Assembly: GCA_030618325.1 (NCBI GenBank)
Contig: JAUXDP010000069.1
Span: forward strand, 1 to 12,471
Direction: 5' to 3'
Source of the DNA: Methylococcaceae bacterium
GTDB lineage: Bacteria > Pseudomonadota > Gammaproteobacteria > Methylococcales > Methylomonadaceae
Length of the DNA: 12,471 nucleotides
The notes below the pieces were generated by a model. The model did no database searches and was not told where the DNA came from. It saw only the letters and a list, made by a program, of their open reading frames with translations. Positions 6,500 through 12,471 of the stretch are shown in pieces. The first letter of the stretch is position 1. The number at the start of each line of letters is the position of its first letter. The translations under genes and the position numbers were made by a program.

Positions 6500-8163
6500 A
6501 CTTTGCCTCCTACGGTTGGATGTACCGTAATACTACCGCGACCATCCTCGGTAAGTTCATCATCACTAATTTTAAAATTGCCCATTTTCATGGTCATATA
6601 CCGACTGAAATATTTTTCCAGGTTTTTTTCTACAGAAGCATCATAATCTGGCCGAACCACGTGCGTTGTTCCCCAAGTGACTTTCTCGATTTTGCCCTTT
6701 TTGACGACCAGTTCACCATTCTTAAACACAAAATCAGGTTTACTGAACATTTTTTCTCGGTCTTTGTTTTCGGTATAGACGGTAATATCAGCCCAATCGC
6801 CATCACCCAACGCGCCACGATTAACTAATCCGGTAATTTTTGCTGCTCCGGCACGGGTCAAAATTGCTATTTCCTCTAATGAATATTCTCGATCAATTGA
6901 AGCCAGTGTGGTCATTTTCTGCGCTTCAGGATGAAGGGTAGCCAACATATCATTGCGAAAACTTTTATCCATCAACAAACGAATCAAATGTGGATACGAA
7001 GTAAAGGGTGCACCGTTAGGGTGATCGGTAGTCAGAAAAATCCGCCAAGGGTCATCAACCAATAGGAAGATTTCCAGACCAATCGCCCATTGCAAAGCAT
7101 TGACGAAATTCTGGTCACGGTATTTGAAAGGCAACAAACCACAACCGGCATCGCACTCAATATCCATGCAAACCCATTTATTCGGTCTGGCAAAACCATG
7201 ATTGGCATATTGGCGCATATTATCGCCCGAGGCCGTCACCGTTTGACCAAACATGATCTGCCCGACATCCAGTGAAATATTTTTGTTTTTATTAACCGCT
7301 TCGGCAATTTGAGCAGCGCCTGAAGAAAATTTAAAATCGCCTTCTGTGCCATAACTATGGAACTGTACATGCGTTAAGTGCATCGGCAAACCCTCAACGC
7401 CTTCAATAGAGTTCAAGGTAGTCTCAATGTTTCCAGGAATACCAAGATTGCTGCCATGAACATGCAACGGATGTTTAATGCCCAACTCTTTTACAGCCGT
7501 TGCCAGGGATTTTAGAATTTCCCTGGGAGAAACATCATAATGACTATTTTTTTCATCCAGATCTAGTTTTCGCTGATTGAACTTAAATGCGCTTATCCCT
7601 CCCGCATTCACGACCTTTATACCTACACCTTGGGCGGCACGAATCGTCCACGCCACATAATCATTGATCGCTTGCTGATCCTTTTTAGCCGTCATCATCC
7701 GCAACAGATAATCATCGCTACCCAGCATCACATAACCGCCCTTATCAAGGATAGGCACATCAGCCATTTCCATATGTGCCTGTCTGGCATTAACCGGTAA
7801 AACCGCTGGCTCAAATGCCGCGGTGTAACCCATTTCAGCATAACGATAGCCTGTGGTAAACGTACTGGGCATGGCGTGTCCGGTTCCTGCACGGGTGATA
7901 TCCGTATGCGCGACCGCATCAAGCCGATGGTTTTCCGGCATCAGCATTCTGGCAATATTGCCTTTACCTCCACCAATATGGGTATGCAGATCTATCGCCC
8001 CCGCCATGACCACTTTGTCTTTGATCTTATATTCTTTATCTACTTTGGCATCTTTGGATGGTTTTTTGATTATCCTGCCGTCTTCTATAAAAATATCCTG
8101 CTGCTTACCATTCACTCCATTTGCGGGATCGTAGACTATACCGCCTGTTAATTTTGTTAGCAT
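6496..8163 (-). CDS. fhcA: Formyltransferase/hydrolase complex subunit A (zinc amidohydrolase)
   Basis: 555 residues, homologous to FwdA/FmdA. It hydrolyses formyl-methylofuran to formate in the cytoplasm. The amidohydrolase metal ligands are visible: HTH at 60-62 within IDLHTHIGGGKGN, histidines in HPLHVHGSN (231-239) and LTHVQFHSYG (263-272), and the catalytic Asp in TTDHPNG (D380). The carboxylated lysine is probably in the VGIKVVNAGGISAFKFN stretch (K183 or K194; I could not decide which). Polar EKYFSRYMTMKMGNFKISDD near the C-terminus is also typical of the family. ATG 8163 follows AGGAAGGG closely, and the gene starts nine bases after fhcB ends. It appears intact. Confidence 0.97.
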   Translation of the reverse strand: MLTKLTGGIVYDPANGVNGKQQDIFIEDGRIIKKPSKDAKVDKEYKIKDKVVMAGAIDLHTHIGGGKGNIARMLMPENHRLDAVAHTDITRAGTGHAMPSTFTTGYRYAEMGYTAAFEPAVLPVNARQAHMEMADVPILDKGGYVMLGSDDYLLRMMTAKKDQQAINDYVAWTIRAAQGVGIKVVNAGGISAFKFNQRKLDLDEKNSHYDVSPREILKSLATAVKELGIKHPLHVHGSNLGIPGNIETTLNSIEGVEGLPMHLTHVQFHSYGTEGDFKFSSGAAQIAEAVNKNKNISLDVGQIMFGQTVTASGDNMRQYANHGFARPNKWVCMDIECDAGCGLLPFKYRDQNFVNALQWAIGLEIFLLVDDPWRIFLTTDHPNGAPFTSYPHLIRLLMDKSFRNDMLATLHPEAQKMTTLASIDREYSLEEIAILTRAGAAKITGLVNRGALGDGDWADITVYTENKDREKMFSKPDFVFKNGELVVKKGKIEKVTWGTTHVVRPDYDASVEKNLEKYFSRYMTMKMGNFKISDDELTEDGRGSITVHPTVGGKV

Positions 8164-8172
8164 TTACCCTTC

Positions 8173-9432
8173 CTACAAAACCTGTTCAATGGCTGTCAGT
8201 ACCTCCGAAGTACTGGGCAGACCCGATTCTCTTAATTTTTTTAACCGTATGGCAACCACATTATCCAGCCGATAAGCATGCCCAACATGATCTATCCCTG
8301 GCGTTCCCACGGGAATAAAAACATCCGGCTCTTTATCAAACTGCATACCGGAACGACCTATAACAATGGCTGGTACTGCAACTTGCGGAGGCACAGCGCT
8401 ACTATTAAATGCCTGCACCCAAACTAAAACATCAGCTTCACCATTGTCTAACATTTTTTGGCTGTCATACAGAAATGGATCGTATTCAGGAAAGCTACTG
8501 GAAAACCGCATCCTTGCCGGATAACCGGTCTGCCAACCACAAACCTGATTGGCTGTCTGGTCACCTTCTTTACCACCTAACGGGAATCCTGAACACCGAT
8601 TTCCGGATTCATTGACATCTTTGACGATTTCACAAACAGTCTGCACAGTTAATTCAGCATGAGGAAAATCTAAAGCTCCTGCCGCCCAGGTAATCACACC
8701 ATAGCTGGCTTTTTTTAATTGGTCGGCAATGAATTGTAAATCCTTAATGGCAATACTGCCTACCTGTTCAATGACCAGCGAATTCCCTTTAACCAAAGTT
8801 CTTAACGCGGCCACTACTTCCGGTAAATCCTCATTTGAACACTCTAGCACCTTGGCTTTTTTATTGTTCGGTGAGGTAGATGCTTTACCAGAAGGTCCCT
8901 TGCCCAAATAAACTATCTTGCGATCACTAGTATCAGGCAAAAACATCGATGCTTCATTCCAGAGATATCGCTCGAAAAAGCGGGGAGCAAATACTTCGAG
9001 ATCAATACCGATCACTAATAAATAATCACAGCGGTTCTTAATTTCAGCCAAGGTAGTATTCATCCAGCCGGAATCCTGCATCGCTAAAAAATTGCGTTTA
9101 GCACCACCAAACCCCATGTTATCGACTACCGCACCGTTACGATCTGCCAAGGCCATCAGGGCCCGCATGCCATTGACATCAGTTGCACAACCACCGATGA
9201 CGGGTTGGTTTGAATCCCGCAACAAATCAGCTGCTTTACCGACAGCTTCGTCCAAACTGACTTCTTTGCCAGCTATTGTGGGACTAGTATTCTGTATAGT
9301 CTGCTCAAATGCCGGCGTATTCACAGCACAGCCATTTTCTTTTACTTTCAGGCTATTGCCATCCACCTGAATAATCAAATCATCGGTGCCTATCCCACAA
9401 AAAGGGCTGGGTACCTCAGTAATTTCAGTCAT
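8173..9432 (-). CDS. fhcB: Formyltransferase/hydrolase complex subunit B (cofactor-less FwdB homologue)
   Basis: About 419 residues, homologous to the molybdopterin-oxidoreductase-like subunit B of archaeal formylmethanofuran dehydrogenase. The N-terminus has only PFCGIGTDDLIIQVDG with a single Cys (C12), instead of a multi-Cys Fe-S motif. The segment that in archaea carries the Mo/W-ligating Cys reads VDNMGFGGAKRNFLAMQDSG, with no Cys. This agrees with the known bacterial Fhc complex, where FhcB has lost redox function and is structural. The start chosen is ATG 9432; the open frame continues to an in-frame TTG at 9435, but ATG is the better codon. It is the first gene of the operon, so the operon promoter should lie in 9433-9540 or beyond; none was clear. 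Confidence 0.95.
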   Translation of the reverse strand: MTEITEVPSPFCGIGTDDLIIQVDGNSLKVKENGCAVNTPAFEQTIQNTSPTIAGKEVSLDEAVGKAADLLRDSNQPVIGGCATDVNGMRALMALADRNGAVVDNMGFGGAKRNFLAMQDSGWMNTTLAEIKNRCDYLLVIGIDLEVFAPRFFERYLWNEASMFLPDTSDRKIVYLGKGPSGKASTSPNNKKAKVLECSNEDLPEVVAALRTLVKGNSLVIEQVGSIAIKDLQFIADQLKKASYGVITWAAGALDFPHAELTVQTVCEIVKDVNESGNRCSGFPLGGKEGDQTANQVCGWQTGYPARMRFSSSFPEYDPFLYDSQKMLDNGEADVLVWVQAFNSSAVPPQVAVPAIVIGRSGMQFDKEPDVFIPVGTPGIDHVGHAYRLDNVVAIRLKKLRESGLPSTSEVLTAIEQVL

Positions 9433-9540
9433 CAAAAAGTCTCTCTGTTAATTTACGAGATAAATAAAACCAAGCAGGTTTATCCGCAACAAAAAGTTAT
9501 TCTAACCTGTTTAACAAACAAAGCCCATATCCATATATCT
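9433..9540 (-). promoter_or_regulatory. Upstream region of the fhcBADC operon
   Basis: This AT-rich 108-bp stretch leads into fhcB. It contains a GAGAG-type weak ribosome site shortly before the start and a loose inverted pair, CAGGTT near 9475 and AACCTG near 9514. No convincing promoter consensus could be assigned. The MITE-like element begins directly behind it at 9541, so the operon promoter either fits within this stretch or uses element sequence. Confidence 0.3.
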
Positions 9541-9689
9541 CTTAGAACCTATTCAAGATCGTTACATACCGCTGTCAGTTACGTGCGGATGGAGCGCGGA
9601 AACCGGAAGTTGAATAGAGTAAATGAGAATTTCGAGCACCACCCAAGCGTATCTGGCAGTAACTCCGTGGATCTTGAACAGGTTCTTAG
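9541..9689. mobile_element. MITE-like non-coding element with 15-17-bp terminal inverted repeats
   Basis: AACCTATTCAAGATC (9546-9560) and GATCTTGAACAGGTT (9670-9684) are inverted copies with one mismatch; pairing can be counted two bases further out (AG/CT). Both ends are flanked by the direct repeat CTTAG (9541-9545, 9685-9689), a plausible target-site duplication; its TTAG core would suit the YTAR target of IS5-type elements. The 109-bp interior has no gene and no transposase domain, and contains subterminal GTTAC motifs in opposite directions. It lies between two divergent transcription units, fhcBADC and the DUF2058-rimO pair. The parental IS is not identified. Confidence 0.7.
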
Positions 9690-9696
9690 ATGAAAC

Positions 9697-9726
9697 TTCA
9701 TATCTGTAAGTTCGATAGGATATAAT
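9697..9726 (+). promoter_or_regulatory. Likely sigma-70 promoter for DUF2058-rimO
   Basis: A perfect -10 TATAAT (9721-9726) is preceded by a weak -35 TTCATA (9697-9702) with an 18-base spacer, giving a start near 9733 and a short leader to ATG 9769. It begins eight bases after the MITE-like element. No Shine-Dalgarno is seen before the ATG. Confidence 0.5.
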
Positions 9727-9768
9727 TGATCGGAAATACGCTACAATTTTTAAAATCATTCCCTATCA

Positions 9769-10305
9769 ATGTCGAAATCTCTGCAAGATCAATTATTAAA
9801 TGCCGGCCTGGTTAATAAAAATCAGGTGAAAAAGGTTAAATCGGACAAACGAAAACAACAACGCACAACTAAAGCAGACGTTGTTAACGACCATAAACTA
9901 TCAGCGCAACAAGGGCTAGCTGAAAAAACAGCACGTGACCGCGAACTAAACAAAAAACAACAACAACAAGCCGAACAAAAGGCAATCACTGCTCAAATCA
10001 AACAGCTAATAAAGCTAAACAGCCAGCCTCAAGATAAAGAAGGTGATGCCTATCATTTCAGTGATGCCAACCACGTTAAAACCATTTACATTTCGGAAGC
10101 AATGCGTGAGCAATTAAGCCAGGGGAAAATGGCAATTGTGAAGCTGAATAACAAATATGAAGTTGTGGCCACTCAAATTGCTGAAAAAATCAGTCTTAGA
10201 GATAACCAGTATGTAATACAACTTAATGACCGCAAAGAATCATCTGAAACTGATGCAGATGATCCTTATGCTAATTTTCAGATTCCTGATGACTTGATGT
10301 GGTAA
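9769..10305 (+). CDS. DUF2058 (YaiL-like) family protein
   Basis: 178 residues, similar in length and layout to the gammaproteobacterial DUF2058/YaiL family, often annotated as nucleoprotein or polynucleotide-associated. The N-terminal SKSLQDQLLNAGLVNKNQVK is the family hallmark. It is followed by a very Lys/Gln-rich, probably helical region (about 20-85), including a run of Gln around 64-68, and a compact C-terminal domain (about 90-155) with VKTIYISEAMREQLSQGKMA and YEVVATQIAEKI. The acidic tail ends DDPYANFQIPDDLMW. The biochemical role is not established; the charge pattern suggests RNA or DNA association. It is co-transcribed with rimO: stop TAA (10303-10305) shares its last base with the rimO ATG. 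Confidence 0.88.
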   Translation: MSKSLQDQLLNAGLVNKNQVKKVKSDKRKQQRTTKADVVNDHKLSAQQGLAEKTARDRELNKKQQQQAEQKAITAQIKQLIKLNSQPQDKEGDAYHFSDANHVKTIYISEAMREQLSQGKMAIVKLNNKYEVVATQIAEKISLRDNQYVIQLNDRKESSETDADDPYANFQIPDDLMW

Positions 10306-11636
10306 TGAATTTACCTAAAATTGGCTTTATAAGCCTAGGCTGCCCCAAAGCGCTAGTTGACAGCGAGCGCATCCTGACCCGCCTACGCTCTGAGAGCTAT
10401 GAAATTTCTCCTACTTATCAGGATGCTGATCTGGTCGTGGTCAATACCTGTGGATTTATAGATGCTGCTGTTGAAGAGTCTCTAGATAGCATTGGTGAAG
10501 CTTTGGCCGAAAATGGCAAAGTTATCGTTACCGGCTGCCTCGGTGCCAGAGAACAAGAAATCAGGGATCGACATCCTAAGGTGCTTGAAATCACCGGAGC
10601 TCACGCATTGGAAGAAGTCGTTACTGCCGTACATAAGCACCTTCCGCCAGAACATGACCCTTTTTCCAGCCTGATTCCCCCCCAAGGTATCAAGCTAACG
10701 CCAAGACATTACGCCTACTTGAAAATTTCTGAAGGCTGCAATCACCGCTGCACTTTTTGTATTATCCCGTCTATGCGCGGCGACCTGGTCAGCCGACCCA
10801 TCAATGAGGTGATGAAAGAAGCTGAACTTCTGGCTGACGCTGGCGTTAAAGAAATCCTGGTAGTCTCTCAAGATACCAGCGCTTACGGTGTCGATAGCAA
10901 ATACCAAACTGGCACATGGCATGAAAAAGAACTAAAAACTCGCTTTTACGACCTGGCAAATGCGCTAGGCGATCTCGATGTCTGGATCAGAATGCACTAT
11001 GTCTACCCCTACCCTCACGTAGATGATATTGTGCCTTTAATGGCAGAGGGGAAAATCCTGCCTTATCTGGATATCCCATTCCAGCACGCCAGTCCCAGAA
11101 TTTTAAAACTGATGAAGCGTCCCGCCGCATCAGAAAACAATCTGGAACGAATCAAAGCCTGGCGAGAAATTTGCCCCGATATTACTTTACGTAGCACCTT
11201 TATAGTTGGTTTTCCTGGAGAAACTGAACAGGAATTCGAACAATTACTGGAATTTCTTACCGAAGCACAGCTGGATCGTGTCGGTTGCTTTGCCTATTCA
11301 CCGGTAAAAGGCGCAAAAGCAAACGATTTACCGGATCAATTACCAGAACTCCTAAAAGAACAAAGACTAGCCCGTTTTATGGAGCATCAAGCAGAAATCA
11401 GCGCGAGTCGACTGCAAAACCGAATTGGCAAACGAGAAACAGTTTTGATTGATGAAGTTGTCGAAGAAGGTGCGGTTGCACGAAGCATGTCAGATGCCCC
11501 AGAAATAGATGGCCAGGTCTATATTGACGGTGCAACCCAGTTAAAAGTGGGTGATTTTATTGATGTAATAATCGAAGATGCCGATGAGCATGACCTATGG
11601 GCTAGACTTAACAGAATAGTAAAAGTTAATGAATAA
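10305..11636 (+). CDS. rimO: Ribosomal protein S12 methylthiotransferase RimO
   Basis: 443 residues from ATG 10305. RimO adds a methylthio group to the conserved Asp of ribosomal protein S12 using two [4Fe-4S] clusters. The N-terminal UPF0004 domain supplies C13 (SLGCPKALVDSE), C49 (NTCGFID) and C78 (TGCLGAR). The radical SAM motif is C145/C149/C152 in EGCNHRCTFCIIP, followed by MRGDLVSRP, a RimO signature. The central FQHASPRILKLMKRP and the C-terminal TRAM domain (about 378-441) are complete. An in-frame GTG at 10299 is less likely than the ATG, which overlaps the upstream stop as TAATG and suggests translational coupling. RimO rather than MiaB is indicated by GCPKALVDSE and the MRGDLVSRP stretch. 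Confidence 0.97.
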   Translation: MNLPKIGFISLGCPKALVDSERILTRLRSESYEISPTYQDADLVVVNTCGFIDAAVEESLDSIGEALAENGKVIVTGCLGAREQEIRDRHPKVLEITGAHALEEVVTAVHKHLPPEHDPFSSLIPPQGIKLTPRHYAYLKISEGCNHRCTFCIIPSMRGDLVSRPINEVMKEAELLADAGVKEILVVSQDTSAYGVDSKYQTGTWHEKELKTRFYDLANALGDLDVWIRMHYVYPYPHVDDIVPLMAEGKILPYLDIPFQHASPRILKLMKRPAASENNLERIKAWREICPDITLRSTFIVGFPGETEQEFEQLLEFLTEAQLDRVGCFAYSPVKGAKANDLPDQLPELLKEQRLARFMEHQAEISASRLQNRIGKRETVLIDEVVEEGAVARSMSDAPEIDGQVYIDGATQLKVGDFIDVIIEDADEHDLWARLNRIVKVNE

Positions 11637-12037
11637 TTGTGAACCATAATTCTAGAATAGACCCCGATCTTCTCTGAAACATTACATATTAATATTTCGG
11701 CCATTTTAAGCAGATATTGAACCACATAAAATAGTATTGATGCAGTCAAAAGTATTCTATCTTTGATTCGTCCATGCTGGTTTTCAGCTATTACTTGAAT
11801 GCTGAATAATTGAGAGAATGAACTAGGGCCTAGTTTAGTTGTATTTTTTATGACTAATTGATAGAATCAAAATATGAAAATCCTTTCCCGCGACCAGTAA
11901 TTCCATATAATAACGAAATATTAGATATTTCGTTATTATGCAGAATATTTTTCCGCCTAAAGGAGATTCTTATACGGAAAGCATATTGATATTTCCGTTA
12001 TTATAAGGAAATTGATTTCGGTATAGTAACAAGTTAG
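11637..12037. other. Gene-free AT-rich tract with several palindromes
   Basis: No open frame of note exists on either strand. Palindromes present are ATTCTAGAAT (11649-11658), AACTAGG-g-CCTAGTT (11821-11835), the strong hairpin at 11907-11939 and weaker hairpins to 12012. No clear rimO terminator with a T-tract was found. Confidence 0.6.
11907..12012. repeat. Cluster of ATATTTC(C)GTTATTAT motifs forming hairpins
   Basis: ATAATAACGAAATAT (11907-11921) and its perfect complement (11925-11939) form a 15-bp stem with a 3-base loop. A third copy with one extra C lies at 11989-12004 in direct orientation. It overlaps a smaller hairpin, ATTTCC (11991-11996) with GGAAAT (12007-12012). Another 6-bp pair, TTTCCG (11950-11955) with CGGAAA (11975-11980), lies between. 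The set looks like a mobile-element end, recombinase site or operator array; which one cannot be told. Confidence 0.6.
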
Positions 12038-12273
12038 CCCGCGCTAGCGCGCATAAATAAAGGGAATATTTTTGTAATCGTTATTGCCAGTTTCAAGTTA
12101 TACGCATTCATTCTCTGGGGTGTTGGTATTGCTTGGGCGTTCCTGTCATCGATAATATTATTTCATCGTTAATCAGCAGTACCGTTGTTAAATTTCTGGT
12201 GGTTATAGCAACCATCGGTGGGTTTATTATCTCCCCACTTCTATTAATATTGCAGGTAACCAAACAGGGTTAA
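12038..12273 (+). pseudogene. Possible frameshifted relic of a small membrane protein
   Basis: One frame (12038-12172) encodes a hydrophobic stretch including FKLYAFILWGVGIAWAFLSS and then stops. In the next frame, hydrophobic coding continues to a stop at 12271-12273 with SSTVVKFLVVIATIGGFIIS. Joining them by a single frameshift near 12150 would give a two-helix membrane protein. There is no ATG start and no family was recognised, and its end overlaps an opposing open frame at 12227-12471. It may be chance, since AT-rich DNA often gives hydrophobic translations. Confidence 0.22.
12040..12051. repeat. 12-bp GC-rich perfect palindrome
   Basis: CGCGCTAGCGCG reads the same on both strands and stands out in an otherwise AT-rich tract. 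It follows the hairpin cluster by 28 bases. Function unknown; a protein-binding site is possible. Confidence 0.5.
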
Positions 12274-12471
12274 GTCCTCTGCCATATTTGTCGGCAACGT
12301 GTTCAATAAACAGTGTTTGTCCTTTTGCTTCGGTGCCTTTAGTCCGCGTTGTAAAGGTTGTGGTTACTGGTACATTATTTTGTTGCTTTGGCATGTTGGG
12401 TAGAGAAACCTCCGTGGCAAAAACAGTCCGTTGTCGGTTAAGTGGTAATAAATGTCTGTCGCTATTTTGCG
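12227..12471 (-). CDS. Unrecognised protein, C-terminal 80 residues (runs off right edge)
   Basis: The minus strand is open from the window edge to tandem stops TAA TAA (the second just beyond 12227). The translated part includes RTVFATEVSLPNMPKQQNN, a Thr-rich stretch TTTFTTRTKGTE, then GQTLFIEHVADKYGRGLNPV and the end WLPAILIEVGR. An internal ATG exists (the Met of LPNMPK), but the frame stays open upstream of it to the edge, so the gene probably begins outside the window. Composition is protein-like and not strongly biased, yet I do not recognise a family. The opposite strand carries a hydrophobic relic overlapping by 47 bases; at most one of the two is likely real. Confidence 0.4.
   Translation of the reverse strand, partial: QNSDRHLLPLNRQRTVFATEVSLPNMPKQQNNVPVTTTFTTRTKGTEAKGQTLFIEHVADKYGRGLNPVWLPAILIEVGR

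Noticed and set aside
7853..8151. Two overlapping plus-strand open frames over the start of fhcA
   Set aside because: Antisense to the conserved amidohydrolase N-terminus and unsupported by a ribosome site.
8173..9432. Active molybdenum or tungsten formate/formylmethanofuran dehydrogenase subunit
   Set aside because: The cysteine ligands are missing and the operon has no Fe-S or other redox subunits.
9562..9759. Minus-strand 65-codon open frame within and beyond the MITE-like element
   Set aside because: It crosses the element boundary and the likely DUF2058 promoter and shows no transposase or other domain.
10299..10304. GTG start for rimO
   Set aside because: ATG 10305 gives the usual RimO N-terminus and a TAATG coupling with the upstream gene.

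Overview
The window looks like chromosomal DNA of an AT-rich gammaproteobacterial methylotroph, most likely a type I methanotroph (Methylococcales). The main reason is a complete fhcBADC operon, the formyltransferase/hydrolase complex of the tetrahydromethanopterin (H4MPT)-linked formaldehyde oxidation pathway, together with a formaldehyde-activating enzyme (Fae) homologue. The other genes (a DUF2058 protein, rimO, a GspE/PilB-type ATPase and a BicA-like SulP transporter) fit a gammaproteobacterium. The species cannot be fixed from the sequence alone.

Layout. 1-277 (-): N-terminal part of a radical SAM protein running off the left edge. 356-904 (+): Fae-family protein, divergent from it; it seems to lack the catalytic histidine of canonical Fae. 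918-940: bidirectional terminator hairpin. 953-2734 (-): GspE/PilB/MshE-type secretion ATPase, preceded by a hairpin-rich 226-bp gap. 2961-4667 (-): SulP-family, BicA-like anion (bicarbonate?) transporter. 4706-4778: perfect 28-bp inverted repeat built from CACGAAG units. 4797-9432 (-): fhcB-fhcA-fhcD-fhcC, tightly packed with two ATGA overlaps. 9541-9689: 149-bp MITE-like element. 9769-10305 (+): DUF2058 (YaiL-like) gene, overlapping by one base with rimO (10305-11636, +). 11637-12226: gene-poor, palindrome-rich AT-rich tract. 12227-12471 (-): C-terminal end of an unrecognised ORF running off the right edge, with a possible membrane-protein relic beside it.

How the genes work together. Fae joins formaldehyde to H4MPT. 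Downstream enzymes not in this window oxidise the product to formyl-H4MPT. FhcD moves the formyl group to methanofuran (methylofuran), and FhcA hydrolyses formyl-methylofuran to formate, held in a complex by FhcB and FhcC. FhcB shows no Cys cluster for Fe-S or molybdopterin/tungsten ligation, as known for the bacterial hydrolytic version. The SulP transporter just downstream of fhcC may handle bicarbonate, but no shared transcript is evident because the large inverted repeat lies between them.

No clearly new multi-gene system is present. The points most worth checking are the Fae paralogue without the active-site His next to a radical SAM gene, the two repeat elements that flank the fhc operon, and the recombination-site-like hairpin cluster near the right edge.
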